A stretch of DNA of 64,000 bases. Source: RGDT01 sp964630925. GTDB lineage: Bacteria > Planctomycetota > Planctomycetia > Gemmatales > Gemmataceae. This document shows, one piece after another, positions 16,295 to 24,742 of this stretch (position 1 is its first letter; every line of letters starts with the position of its first letter). The notes below the pieces were generated by a model that had not been told where the DNA came from, did no database searches, and was given only the letters and a program-made list of their open reading frames with translations. The DNA is taken from positions 1 through 64,000 of the forward strand of contig CAZVZK010000036.1 of assembly GCA_964630925.1 (NCBI GenBank), in the 5' to 3' direction. Both the position numbers and the translations under genes were made by a program.

Positions 16295-16358
16295 TGTCCC
16301 GGCATAGGACTGATCGGTGATGGGCGACGCCGAGCGGCCATGCCGGGACACTTTTTTT
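16295..16358 (+). ncRNA. Predicted orphan small RNA of about 63 nt
   Basis: TGTCCCGGCAT (16295-16305) pairs perfectly with ATGCCGGGACA (16340-16350) around a 34-nt loop, and seven T follow at 16352-16358. A promoter sits exactly one start-site distance upstream. The transcript would be a single capped hairpin with an internal loop that can pair weakly (GGCG/CGCC). It ends about 10 bp before the stop of the MEMO gene, which is on the other strand, so its 3' end could also base-pair with read-through mRNA. I do not recognise it as a known family. Confidence 0.5.
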
Positions 16359-16360
16359 CC
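16340..16360 (+). terminator. Intrinsic terminator of the orphan small RNA
   Basis: This is the right arm of the 11-bp GC-rich stem followed by C and seven T. On the opposite strand there is no T run after the hairpin, so the orientation is plus. Confidence 0.65.
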
Positions 16361-16368
16361 CTCCCCTC

Positions 16369-17541
16369 TCAACTTTCAAACACCATCCCCCCAAAACTGA
16401 CGGCCTCCTTCCCACGCGGATGCACATAGCATCCGTGGTGTAACCGTTTACCCATCTTCAAATTGGCGGCCTCCAGCACCAGCCACGTCGGCGGATACCC
16501 ACAAATATTCCGCTCGTCGCGCTCCCCGTGGATGATGCGCGAGTATTCCGCCGCGTCGGCACGCTCCGCTGCCGCCATCAGCCGGAAGTCTTGCGCGTTG
16601 CTCCGCTCCACCCACTCCGGGGTGACGGGCTTCTTGTGCCCGAACCTCGGGCCGATGTGGGCCAGGTCGCCGCTGATGATGTAGCACACCGGCTCGCCGG
16701 CGCCGGCCTCGGCCTGCCGCAAGGCGTCCACCATGCGGGTGATGTCGGGCACTTCCGACGGCGGCACGCCCCGCCGGACGCACTCATTGAAGGAGCCGAC
16801 GAGCAGCGGCACGATGCGGAAGGGCCGCTTGAGGACGTGTTGGAGGAACACCACCTCCAGCTCGATGGAATGCTCCGGCAGGTGGGCGCCGATCTCGTCG
16901 TCGAACAGCCCGTCGCCGTAGGCGCTCACCAGCCTGTCGATGAACGGCTGATCCGTCTCCGCCAGGCCGAGGGGCGTATCGAAGTGCTTGCGGGTGAGGG
17001 TGAAGCGGTGCCCGCTGTAGTGCGAGGTGCCGACGATGACGAACAGTGACGCGTCGGACCGCTCGGCCAGCTCGCGGAAGGGGTACGTGTAGGTGAGGCC
17101 GCCGCGGGCGTAGTCGATGTGCGGGGCGAGGATGGCCCGCAGCCGTCCGTCGGGCCGGTGCGGCCCCGGCCGCCCAGCACCTCGGTCGAACAGGTCGTCC
17201 AACTGGGCGCGGAGGGCGTCCGGGTCGCCTTCGTAGGCGCCGATGCAAGAAGGCGCCCGCACCGGGCCGGCGCACAGCTCGCGGAAGCGTGGGCCGTCGA
17301 GGAACCCGGCGGCGTCGAAGCGGGCGATGAGGGCGAGGGCATCGACACCGGCCTCGGCGGCGATCTCGTTGGTGGAGCGTGAGCCGTCGAAGAGGTCGGC
17401 GACGGCGAGCTCCTCGGGGGAGACCGTGACGACGGCGTGGGAGAGGCGCATGCGGCAAAAGACGGCGAAGGACGAGTGATCCTCGTCCTCGGGCGCCGCG
17501 GTGAGGAATGGCCGCAGCCGCGGCCTGTCGGTCGGTTGCAT
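16369..17541 (-). CDS. MEMO family (AmmeMemoRadiSam protein B) protein
   Basis: This 390-residue protein begins MQPTDRPRLRPFL. Residues 1-110 are a lineage-type N-terminal segment. The MEMO domain follows, with histidine-rich motifs APHIDYARGG, GTSHYSGH, PEHSIELEVVFLQ and SGDLAHIG. MEMO proteins resemble extradiol dioxygenases and often occur with AMMECR1 and a radical SAM enzyme; neither partner is nearby. An upstream in-frame extension to 17685 only translates the adjacent inverted repeat, so I start at 17541. Function is otherwise unknown. Confidence 0.85.
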   Translation of the reverse strand: MQPTDRPRLRPFLTAAPEDEDHSSFAVFCRMRLSHAVVTVSPEELAVADLFDGSRSTNEIAAEAGVDALALIARFDAAGFLDGPRFRELCAGPVRAPSCIGAYEGDPDALRAQLDDLFDRGAGRPGPHRPDGRLRAILAPHIDYARGGLTYTYPFRELAERSDASLFVIVGTSHYSGHRFTLTRKHFDTPLGLAETDQPFIDRLVSAYGDGLFDDEIGAHLPEHSIELEVVFLQHVLKRPFRIVPLLVGSFNECVRRGVPPSEVPDITRMVDALRQAEAGAGEPVCYIISGDLAHIGPRFGHKKPVTPEWVERSNAQDFRLMAAAERADAAEYSRIIHGERDERNICGYPPTWLVLEAANLKMGKRLHHGCYVHPRGKEAVSFGGMVFES

Positions 17542-17558
17542 GATGTTGAAAGCAATTC

Positions 17559-17684
17559 TTCCACGGATCACACGGAGAGCACGGATAACAGCCAACAGCC
17601 AGGCAAGCAGGCAGAAGTCTCCAATGTCTCCTTCCCGCTGCTTGCCTTCTGCTTGATCCGTGTCCTCCGTGTGATCCGTGGACA
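17559..17684. repeat. Intergenic long-armed inverted-repeat element A
   Basis: The left arm (17559-17586, core CACGGATCACACGGAGAG) and right arm (about 17656-17683, core CTCCGTGTGATCCGTGG) pair over 28 bp with two mismatches. The centre holds GCAAGCAGGCAGAAG and a partial complement, CTTGCCTTCTGCTTG. The layout matches the element at 46977. It lies between the MEMO and cytochrome/WD40 genes, which are both on the minus strand. Confidence 0.8.
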
Positions 17685-17692
17685 ACTCTTCT

Positions 17693-19132
17693 TTACTTGT
17701 CCTTCGCCGGCTTGAGGCCGGGGGAGGCGTTGAACGACTTCACCAGCGCGTCCTTGTCCTTGGTGGCGATCTTGAACACGCGCACCTCGCCATTGTACGC
17801 GCCCGCCGCCGCGAGGGTGCCGTCGGGGCTCGCCGCCACCGAGTAGACGTGGTCGGTGAAGCCGCCCAGGGTCTGGACGGCGGCCAGGGTGTCGGCGTTC
17901 CAGACGCGCGCCGTCATGTCGGCGCTGCACGACAGGATGAGCGGCTTGCCGGGGACGGCGGCCAGCTTGAGGACGGCCTTGCCGTGGGCCGCGTTCCGCG
18001 TCGTCTTGCCGCCCTTGTCCGTGGCGGCCACCCACATGCGGAGCTGGTTGTCCTCGCCGGCCGACAGGCCGGACTTGCCGGCCAGGGCCGGCAGGACGGC
18101 GTACACGGTGTTCTGGTGGTCGGGGAACGTGATCACCGACTCCCTGGCGCCGATGTCCCACACCTTGGCGGTCTTGTCGCGGCTGGAGGTGAATAGGTTC
18201 TTACCGTCGGGGGAGAAAGCCACGCCGAACACCCAGTCGGCGTGGTTCTCGATGGGCGTCTCTGCCTTGGCCTTGTCCAGGCCGGCGGAGATGTCCCAGA
18301 TGTTGACCAGCCGGTCACACCCGCCGGAGGCGATCTTCTTGCCGTCCGCCGAGACGGCGATGCACAGCACCTCGTCGTCGGCGTCGAGGAGCTGCTTGAC
18401 CATCACCTTCTTGTCGGACACGCCGTCGAGGATCTTGACGCCGCCCTCGTCCTTGCCGGGCTGGGTGATGTCGTAGACGCGCACGTCGCCCTCCTCGCCG
18501 GGCCTGCCGCCGCTGGCGACGAGCTTGCCGTCGGGCAGGAAGAGCATGGCGGTGGTGCGCCGAGAGCGGGTGCGCAGCCGCTTCTCGAGGGTGCCGGTGG
18601 AGGCGTCGAAGATGTTGATCTCGTGGTGGCCGCCCACGGCGAGCTTCTTGCTGTCGGGGGTGAAGGCCAGGGCGGTGACGGTGACGGCGTGCGGGTAGGC
18701 GGCGGGCGGGACGGGCGGCTTCCAGCGGACGCGCAGCTCCTTGAGGAGGTCGGCGTCGGCCTTCAGCTCGCCGTCGAGCCTGGCGCCCTCCTTGATCCAG
18801 CGGGCGATGAGGTCGATCTGGGCCTTGGGCAGCGGGTCGCCGGTGTCGATGGGCGGCATGCGCTTCTTGTCCGTGGCCGTCAGCGCGTCGATGAGGTAGC
18901 TGTCCTCCGGCTTGCCGTTGGCGATGGGGTCGTCCTTGGTGCCGCCCTTGCGCAGCGAGGAGAACTTCGTCATGTCGAGCTTGCCCTTGGGGCTCTTGGC
19001 CCCGTGGCAGCCGAAGCAGTTCTCCTTGAAGATGGGGGCGATGTCGTTGATGAAGCTGACCGGCTTCTGGGCGAGGGCGGACGCGGGCCAGCACAGCGCG
19101 AGGGTCACGGCTGCGGCGCAGAGGCGGGACAT
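17693..19132 (-). CDS. Planctomycete-type cytochrome c plus WD40 repeat protein
   Basis: This 479-residue protein has a signal peptide (MSRLCAAAVTLALCWPASALAQ). A planctomycete cytochrome domain follows with heme motif CFGCHG near residue 50 and MPPIDTGDPL as the distal methionine region. From about residue 140 there are some seven WD40-like repeats (AVSADGKKIASGGCDRLVNIWD, split by loops). Such fusions are exported and lineage-typical; electron transfer is expected for the heme part and binding for the propeller. I start at the ATG at 19132 because it begins the signal peptide; upstream codons lie in low-content DNA. Confidence 0.9.
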   Translation of the reverse strand: MSRLCAAAVTLALCWPASALAQKPVSFINDIAPIFKENCFGCHGAKSPKGKLDMTKFSSLRKGGTKDDPIANGKPEDSYLIDALTATDKKRMPPIDTGDPLPKAQIDLIARWIKEGARLDGELKADADLLKELRVRWKPPVPPAAYPHAVTVTALAFTPDSKKLAVGGHHEINIFDASTGTLEKRLRTRSRRTTAMLFLPDGKLVASGGRPGEEGDVRVYDITQPGKDEGGVKILDGVSDKKVMVKQLLDADDEVLCIAVSADGKKIASGGCDRLVNIWDISAGLDKAKAETPIENHADWVFGVAFSPDGKNLFTSSRDKTAKVWDIGARESVITFPDHQNTVYAVLPALAGKSGLSAGEDNQLRMWVAATDKGGKTTRNAAHGKAVLKLAAVPGKPLILSCSADMTARVWNADTLAAVQTLGGFTDHVYSVAASPDGTLAAAGAYNGEVRVFKIATKDKDALVKSFNASPGLKPAKDK

Positions 19133-19184
19133 CGGCAGGCTCCAGGGTGGGGTGCGGCGGAAGCGGGCGGGTGGGATGTGGGGC

Positions 19185-19190
19185 ATTATA
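19185..19190 (-). promoter_or_regulatory. Possible -10 element for the cytochrome/WD40 gene
   Basis: On the reverse strand TATAAT lies 52 bp upstream of the start. The -35 region (around 19208) is poor. Confidence 0.4.
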
Positions 19191-19289
19191 ACCGCCGCCG
19201 GGGGCGTCGGCCAGCCCGCGCCGGTTGCCGTGGAGGCGGGCACGCGGGGCCACCCGGCCTGTCGAAGGAATCAAGCCGGGAGGCCCACC

Positions 19290-19616
19290 TCCACGAAGAG
19301 CCAGCCTCTGGCATGTCGCCCCGAGCCAGGCCCTCCTTGAGCATCCGCATCTGCGCGTGCCGCAGCGCCTCGGCACGGCTGACCACCTCGCGGCGGTCCC
19401 ATGCCTTCGCGTAGAACGCCGTCATGAGCTGCTGCTTGGCCCGGTCATCGGCCTTCCACACGCAGGCGATCACGGTCCGCGCCTCGGCAACCTGGAGTTC
19501 AGGGCGGCCGCCTTCGCGAGCGCCGCTTTCCGGTCCGGAGATGGGATCGCCGGCGGGGCGGACGCGAACGCGGGGATGCAGGAGAGGGCCAGGGTGGCGA
19601 GAGCGAGGAGCCGCGT
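19290..19616 (-). pseudogene. Relic of a CHAT-domain protein gene
   Basis: The 5' part encodes a signal peptide (RLLALATLALSCIPAFASA) that follows a good GGAGG by 7 bases, but the expected start codon is ACG (19616-19614). About 120 bases later a change of frame leads into ARTVIACVWKADDRAKQQLM and FYAKAWDRREVVSRAEALRHAQ, which matches the C-terminal part of CHAT (caspase-like) domains. The usual WAAFVLSG end is not present. The whole middle, normally TPR repeats and the catalytic His/Cys region, is missing. A start-codon mutation, a large deletion and a frameshift together make this a dead remnant. Confidence 0.6.
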
Positions 19617-19664
19617 GGGGTGGCCTCCGGTGAGAAGAACACCATCATCGTACCACGCCGGACA

Positions 19665-21077
19665 TCACTCCGCGCCCAGCTCCTTGAGCTTCTTCCTCGC
19701 GCCATCGTCGCCGCGGGCGGCGGCCTTCTTCAGCAGCTCGACGGCCTTGTCCGCGTCCTTCCTGACGCCGCGCCCGGTGAGGTGCATCTCGCCCAGGCGG
19801 CGCTGCGCGGAGGCGAGGCCGGCCGCGGCCTTGGCGAACCACTCGGCGGCCTTCTCGTGGTCCTGCGGGACGCCCTGCCCGTCGTCGTAGAGCCGGCCCA
19901 GATTCTCCATCGCGGCGGGGTCGCCTCCCCTGGCGCCGAGCATGTAGCGTCGCACCGCCTCGGCGAGGTCCTTCTCGACGCCGGTGCCGGTCTCTTGCAT
20001 CACGCCGAGGTGGGAGTGGGCGTTGGCCAGGCCCTTGTCCGCCGCCCGGCGGTACCACTTGGCCGCCTCCTTCGCGTCGGCGGGGACGCCGCGCCCGAAG
20101 CGGTGGATGTGGCCCAGGACCAGCTCGGCCTCGGCGAGGCCCAGGTCGGCGGCCTTGAGGTACAGCGCCCGCGCCTGGGCGGCGTCCTTCTTGACGCCCT
20201 CGCCGCGCTCGTGGAGCTGGCCGAGGTAGAAGATCGCGGTGGGCTGGCCCCGCCCCGCCGCGAGGCGGAACCATTTCGCCGCCTCGGCCAGGTCCTTCTC
20301 GACGCCGGCGCCGTGCAGATGGCGGTGGCCCATCGCGGCCTCCGCGGACGCCAGGCCCTGCTCCGCCGCCGCCCGTGTCCACTTCACCGCGAGGGCGTGG
20401 TCCTTCTCCATGCCGGCGCCGTTGGCGTAGGCGTGCGCCAGGGAGTACTGCCCGGCGGCGAGGCCGGCCTCGGCGGAGGCGCGGTACAGTTTGGCCGCCT
20501 CCTTCTCGTCCCTGGCGACGCCCTGCCCGTTGGCGTGCATGTAGCCGAGGAGCTGCATCGCCATCGGGTGCTTCTTCGCCACGGCCTTCCTGTGCCAGCC
20601 GACGGCGGCGGCCGCGTCCTTCGCCACCCCCTTCCCCTCGCTCAGGCGGACGCCGGCGCCGTACATCGCCTCGGCGTCGCCCTTCTCGGCGGCGGCCAGG
20701 AGGGCGTCCCACGCCTCGCCGTTCGTGAGCGCCTCGCGCAGGGCCGCCGTCCGCTCCGCCTTGCCGCCGCCGGACAGCACCTCCATCTCGACACGCGCGC
20801 CGGCCTTGTGCTTCGCGAGTGCGGCCTCCAGGGCGGCGACGGAGGCGACGGCCTCGCCGGCGACGGAGAGGATCACGTCGCCGGGCTTCAACCCGGCCTT
20901 GTCCGCGGCCTGCCCGGGGAAGACGAACGCGACGCGCGGCGAGGTGAGCCGGGCGCCCTTGATGGGCGGCAGGCGGTTGACCGACGCCACGAGGATCGCG
21001 CCGAGGTCGCCTGGTTTGGGATCGGCGGCGGATACGGCGGACGCGAGTGCCACGAGCAGGAGGAGGGGGCGGGCCAT
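19665..21077 (-). CDS. Secreted PDZ and Sel1-repeat protein
   Basis: This 470-residue protein has a signal peptide (MARPLLLLVALASAVSA) and a PDZ domain at about 45-105 (FPGQAADKAGLKPGDVILSVAG). From about residue 135 it has roughly nine Sel1-type repeats of 36 residues (A...LG.....G.GV..D..EA..WYRKAA). Sel1 repeats are TPR-like scaffolds. Combined with PDZ they suggest an envelope scaffold that binds peptide ends. It is the first gene downstream of sufT on the same strand, but the 58-bp gap and different content argue against a functional link. Confidence 0.85.
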   Translation of the reverse strand: MARPLLLLVALASAVSAADPKPGDLGAILVASVNRLPPIKGARLTSPRVAFVFPGQAADKAGLKPGDVILSVAGEAVASVAALEAALAKHKAGARVEMEVLSGGGKAERTAALREALTNGEAWDALLAAAEKGDAEAMYGAGVRLSEGKGVAKDAAAAVGWHRKAVAKKHPMAMQLLGYMHANGQGVARDEKEAAKLYRASAEAGLAAGQYSLAHAYANGAGMEKDHALAVKWTRAAAEQGLASAEAAMGHRHLHGAGVEKDLAEAAKWFRLAAGRGQPTAIFYLGQLHERGEGVKKDAAQARALYLKAADLGLAEAELVLGHIHRFGRGVPADAKEAAKWYRRAADKGLANAHSHLGVMQETGTGVEKDLAEAVRRYMLGARGGDPAAMENLGRLYDDGQGVPQDHEKAAEWFAKAAAGLASAQRRLGEMHLTGRGVRKDADKAVELLKKAAARGDDGARKKLKELGAE

Positions 21078-21135
21078 GTGCGGGCTCCTGGGTGGGCGGG
21101 AGAGGGATGATCCCAGCCTACCGCGCGCCCGCGTG

Positions 21136-21522
21136 TCAATCCAGCCCCAGGAAGAGGGCCGCCGCCTCGCTCATGCGCGACTTGTCCCACGGCGGCTCCC
21201 ACACGAGGTTCACCGCCGCCGACGCGACGCCGGGCACCGCCGCCACCTTGCGCTGCACCTCGCCGACGAGCGAGCCGGCCACCGGGCAGTTCGGCGATGT
21301 GAGCGTCATGTCGATCTTCACGACCCCATCGTCCGACACGTCGAGCTTGTAGATGAGGCCCAGCTCGTACACGTTGACGGGAATCTCGGGGTCGTAGATG
21401 GTCTGGATGGCGGCGGTGACGCGCTCGGCGAGCGGCGCGTCGGGGGCCACGTCCGGGGCCGGGGCGGCCGGCGGGTCGGGTCGCTGGCCGAGGACCGAGA
21501 GGCCGATGCGTTTGCCGTCCAT
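21136..21522 (-). CDS. sufT: SufT-like MIP18/DUF59 Fe-S assembly protein
   Basis: This 128-residue protein has about 30 leading residues and then a DUF59/MIP18 domain with DPEIPVNVYELGLIY and the conserved cysteine loop LTSPNCPVAGSL. SufT proteins help mature Fe-S proteins and are often the last gene of suf operons, as here. A 128-bp palindromic repeat cluster separates it from sufSE. That cluster could reduce expression of sufT or set its mRNA boundary. Confidence 0.85.
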   Translation of the reverse strand: MDGKRIGLSVLGQRPDPPAAPAPDVAPDAPLAERVTAAIQTIYDPEIPVNVYELGLIYKLDVSDDGVVKIDMTLTSPNCPVAGSLVGEVQRKVAAVPGVASAAVNLVWEPPWDKSRMSEAAALFLGLD

Positions 21523-21537
21523 CTGGTGATCCTCAGA

Positions 21538-21663
21538 CGCCCACCCCTGAAGGGGTGGGCTACAAACCCAAGGCCCCTGAAGGGGCCTAACACGATGTGG
21601 CCCCTGGTGTTAGCCCCCTTTAGGGGGCTTGTCGCTCGTAGCCCACCCCTTTAAGGGTGGGCG
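21538..21663. repeat. Compound palindrome cluster between sufT and sufSE
   Basis: Four hairpins lie in a row: CCCACCCCTGAAGGGGTGGG, GGCCCCTGAAGGGGCC, AGCCCCCTTTAGGGGGCT and CCCACCCCTTTAAGGGTGGG. The outer pair are also inverted copies of each other, and TAACAC/GTGTTA flank the middle. The right-hand hairpin (21641-21663) overlaps the end of sufSE and supplies its last codons (NAHP) and TAA. Confidence 0.9.
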
Positions 21664-23489
21664 TTCAGCAACCCCGCCGCGTGCTGCCTGATCCGGCCCA
21701 CCATCGCGGCCAGGCCGTTGCGGCGGTTCAGGCTCAGGTGCTGGTCCAGGCCCAGGTCGCGGAAGAAGCCCTCCACGTCGAACGCCAGGATGTCCTTCGC
21801 CTTCTGCCCCGAGTAGACGTGCTCCAGCAGCGCGATCAGGCCCTTGACCAGCTCGCCGTCGCTGTCGGCGAGGAACTCCACCACGCCGGGCGTGTCCGGC
21901 TTCTCCCGCGCCGTGATGTGGACGACGCTCTGGCAGCCGTGCACCCGCGTGCATTCCGTCTTGAACTCGTCCGGCATCTCCGGGATCTTGCCGCCCAGCT
22001 CGATCAGGTACTGATAGCGATCCTGCCAGTCATCCAGCAGCTCGAACACCTCGGCGATCTCGGCGGCGGCCTCCTTGGGCGAGTCGGCCATACGCGGGGC
22101 ATACATCACGTCACGTTTCGGCGGGCACGTCTGCGCGGTCGAGCCGCACAAGGCCACCTCGGCCGGGCAACGCTGGCCGTCCTCCCGCTCCACCGGCAAT
22201 GGGCGGACCCGGCGGCGGGCGTCATCCAGGATGTGCCGCAGCGCCTCGGCGAGGGCCTCGACCTCGGCCATCGTGTTGTAACAGGCGAACGAGGCCCGCG
22301 CCGTGGCCGGCAGCCCGAACCGCTCCATCAGCGGCTGGCAGCAGTGGTGGCCGGTGCGGACGGCGATGCCCTCCAGGTCCAGGCGCGTGCCGACATCAAG
22401 GGCCGACATGGGCGGGTCGGTGACGACGAACGGGACGACGCCGGCGCGCTGCCTGGGGTCGCCGACGACGTGGACGCCGGGGATGGCACGCAGCAGCTCG
22501 ACGGCGCGTTCGACGAGGGAGTCCTCATGGGCGGCGATCTCGGGCAGGCCGACGCCCCGCAGCCAGTCCAGCGCCGCCCCCAGGCCGATGACCCCGGCGA
22601 TGTTCGGCGTGCCGGCCTCGAAGCGGGCCGGGATGTCGGCGTAGGTCGTCCCGCCGACGGAGACGTGGGCGATCATGTCGCCGCCGCCCATCCACGGCGG
22701 CATCGCCTCCAGCAGGTCGCGCTTGCCGTAGAGGACGCCCGTGCCGGTGGGGCCGTAGACCTTGTGGCCGCTGAAAACGAGGAAGTCACAATCCAGCTCC
22801 TGGACATCGATCCCCTGGTGCGCCGCCGACTGGGCGGCGTCGATGAGGGCCAGCGCCCCCGCCGCGTGCGCCCGCTCGACGATCTCCGCCACGGGGTTGA
22901 TCGTGCCCAGGGAGTTCGACATGTGGACCACGGCCACCAGGCGCGTGCGGGGGCCGAGCATCCTGTCGAATTCGTCCAGCATCAGGTCGCCGGCGTCGGT
23001 GATCGGCACGAAGCGGACGGAGGCCCCCGTCTGGGCGGCGATGAGCTGCCAGGGGACGATGTTGGAGTGGTGCTCCATCATCGTGACGAGGATCTCATCG
23101 CCGGGGCGCAGGTTGGCCCGGCCCCACGAGTGGGCGACGAGGTTGATCGCCTCGGTGGCGCCGCGAGTGAAGATGACCTCGCGCGTGTCGGCGGCGTTAA
23201 GGAAGACGCGCACCTTCTCGCGGACGGCCTCGTAGTGCCGCGTGGCCCGCTCACTGAGCTGGTGGACGGCCCGGTGGATGTTGGCGTTGTCGTGGGTGTA
23301 GTAGCGGTCCATCGCCTCCAGGACGGCGCGCGGCTTCTGCGTCGTCGCCGCGTTGTCGAGGTAGACGAGCGGCTTGCCGTGGACCTTCTGCCGCAACGCC
23401 GGGAACTCGTCGCGCAGGCGGCGGGGGTCGAACGCCGGGGGCGGCGCGAGGGAGGCGACGGCGGAGTGGATCGCCTGTTGGATGCTCAT
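21651..23489 (-). CDS. sufS-sufE: Fused cysteine desulfurase SufS and sulfur acceptor SufE
   Basis: This 612-residue fusion has two enzymatic parts. Residues 1 to about 425 are SufS, a PLP enzyme that removes sulfur from cysteine. The PLP lysine is in FSGHKVYGPTG and the persulfide cysteine in RTGHHCCQP. After a linker of about 55 residues, residues about 480-612 are SufE with acceptor cysteine in RVHGCQSVVHI. Fusion gives direct sulfur transfer to the scaffold formed by SufBCD. The ATG at 23489 overlaps the sufD stop (ATGA). The last four codons and stop lie inside a palindromic repeat. Confidence 0.95.
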   Translation of the reverse strand: MSIQQAIHSAVASLAPPPAFDPRRLRDEFPALRQKVHGKPLVYLDNAATTQKPRAVLEAMDRYYTHDNANIHRAVHQLSERATRHYEAVREKVRVFLNAADTREVIFTRGATEAINLVAHSWGRANLRPGDEILVTMMEHHSNIVPWQLIAAQTGASVRFVPITDAGDLMLDEFDRMLGPRTRLVAVVHMSNSLGTINPVAEIVERAHAAGALALIDAAQSAAHQGIDVQELDCDFLVFSGHKVYGPTGTGVLYGKRDLLEAMPPWMGGGDMIAHVSVGGTTYADIPARFEAGTPNIAGVIGLGAALDWLRGVGLPEIAAHEDSLVERAVELLRAIPGVHVVGDPRQRAGVVPFVVTDPPMSALDVGTRLDLEGIAVRTGHHCCQPLMERFGLPATARASFACYNTMAEVEALAEALRHILDDARRRVRPLPVEREDGQRCPAEVALCGSTAQTCPPKRDVMYAPRMADSPKEAAAEIAEVFELLDDWQDRYQYLIELGGKIPEMPDEFKTECTRVHGCQSVVHITAREKPDTPGVVEFLADSDGELVKGLIALLEHVYSGQKAKDILAFDVEGFFRDLGLDQHLSLNRRNGLAAMVGRIRQHAAGLLNAHP

Positions 23490-24742
23490 CTCTGGGCCTC
23501 TTCCGGCAGGTCGAGCCGGGGAAGGTGGTGTGCGGCCAGGAGTGCGTCCTCCAGCCGTTCGCGCAGCCTCGGCAGGCGTACGCGGGTCACGACGTCGTTG
23601 GCGAAGGCGAAGGTGAGCAGGGCGCGGGCCTGGGCCTCGCCGACGCCGCGTGAGCGGAGGTAGAAGAGCTGCTGCTCGTCGAGCTGGCCGACCGTCGCCC
23701 CGTGCGTGCACTTCACGTCATCGGCGAAGATCTCCAGCTGCGGCTTGGTGTTGATCGTCGCGTCGTCGGAGAGCAGGAGGGTGCGGTTGGTCTGCTTGGC
23801 GTCGGTCTTCTGGGCGTCCTGGCGGACGAAGATCTTGCCGTTGAAGACGCCCCGCGACTTGCCGCCGAGGATGCCCTTGTACAGCTCGTGGCTGGCGCAG
23901 TCGGGCATGGCGTGGTCGATGACCGTGTGGTTGTCCATGTGCTGCGTGTCGTCGGCCTGATAGAGGCCGTTGACCGTCGCCTCGGCGTGCTGGCCGGCGA
24001 AGCGGACACGGACCTCGTTGCGGACGAGGGCGCCCCCGAGGCCGAAGTAGTGCGTCGAGAAATTGGCCTTCGCGGAGACGACGGCCTGTGTCGTGGCGAT
24101 GTGGCTGGCGGTGCGTGGCTCCGTCTGGAGCTTGTAGTGGTCGAGGACCGCGCGCTCGGCGAGATGCACCTCGCAGACGGTGTTCGACGTGCAATCCTTG
24201 TCGGCGCCGCCCTCATGCCGCTCCCAGATCGTCGCGCTCGCCCCCTCGCCCAGGACGATCAGGACGCGGCGGTACAGCAGGCGCGGCGGGCCGCCTTCGG
24301 CCGGTTCGGAGAGGAACGACAGCTGGATCGGCTTCTCGACGGCGACGCCGGCGGCGACGTGGACGAGCAGGCCGTCCTCCCAGAAGGCGGTGTTGAGGGC
24401 GACGAAGGGGAGCGAGGCGTGGTCGGCGATCTTGCCCAGGTGTGGCAGCACGAGGTCGGGGCGTTTTCGCAAGGCCTCGCCGAGGCCCATGACGGTGAGG
24501 CCGGCGGTCCGGAAGAGGCCGCAGCCCGCCTGGCCGACGATGGGGGTCGGGAACCGGTGCGGCGTGCGCAGGAGCGGGCCGAGGTTGGTGAATTTCCAGT
24601 CCTCGTTCCGCGAGTCGGGGAAGCCGACCCGCTCGAACGCGGAGAGGGCCTCGCGCCGCAAATCGGCCGGGCCGGGCAGCGACGCGGCACGCTCGGCGAA
24701 GGCGGCGGCGTGGCTCTGCGGGGTGGAGACGGTCAGTGTCAT
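23486..24742 (-). CDS. sufD: Fe-S assembly scaffold subunit SufD
   Basis: This 418-residue SufB/SufD-family protein has the N-terminal helix with FPDSRNEDWKFTNL and the C-terminal beta-helix containing FADDVKCTHGATVGQLDEQQLFYLRSRG. SufD pairs with SufB and SufC in the scaffold on which clusters are built. The conserved histidine of SufD is in KCTHGATVG. The start overlaps the end of sufC by 4 bp, so translation is coupled on both sides. Confidence 0.95.
   Translation of the reverse strand: MTLTVSTPQSHAAAFAERAASLPGPADLRREALSAFERVGFPDSRNEDWKFTNLGPLLRTPHRFPTPIVGQAGCGLFRTAGLTVMGLGEALRKRPDLVLPHLGKIADHASLPFVALNTAFWEDGLLVHVAAGVAVEKPIQLSFLSEPAEGGPPRLLYRRVLIVLGEGASATIWERHEGGADKDCTSNTVCEVHLAERAVLDHYKLQTEPRTASHIATTQAVVSAKANFSTHYFGLGGALVRNEVRVRFAGQHAEATVNGLYQADDTQHMDNHTVIDHAMPDCASHELYKGILGGKSRGVFNGKIFVRQDAQKTDAKQTNRTLLLSDDATINTKPQLEIFADDVKCTHGATVGQLDEQQLFYLRSRGVGEAQARALLTFAFANDVVTRVRLPRLRERLEDALLAAHHLPRLDLPEEAQR

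Noticed and set aside
17542..17685. N-terminal extension of the MEMO-family protein
   Set aside because: The extra residues are the translation of the inverted-repeat element A; the family-like sequence begins at 17541.
19133..19290. Continuation of the CHAT relic to a complete gene
   Set aside because: The end residues WAAFVLSG and a natural stop are not found in any frame; the open frame only runs on by chance.
21657..23663. Long plus-strand frame opposite sufSE
   Set aside because: Shadow of the fused gene; low-complexity composition and no credible start.
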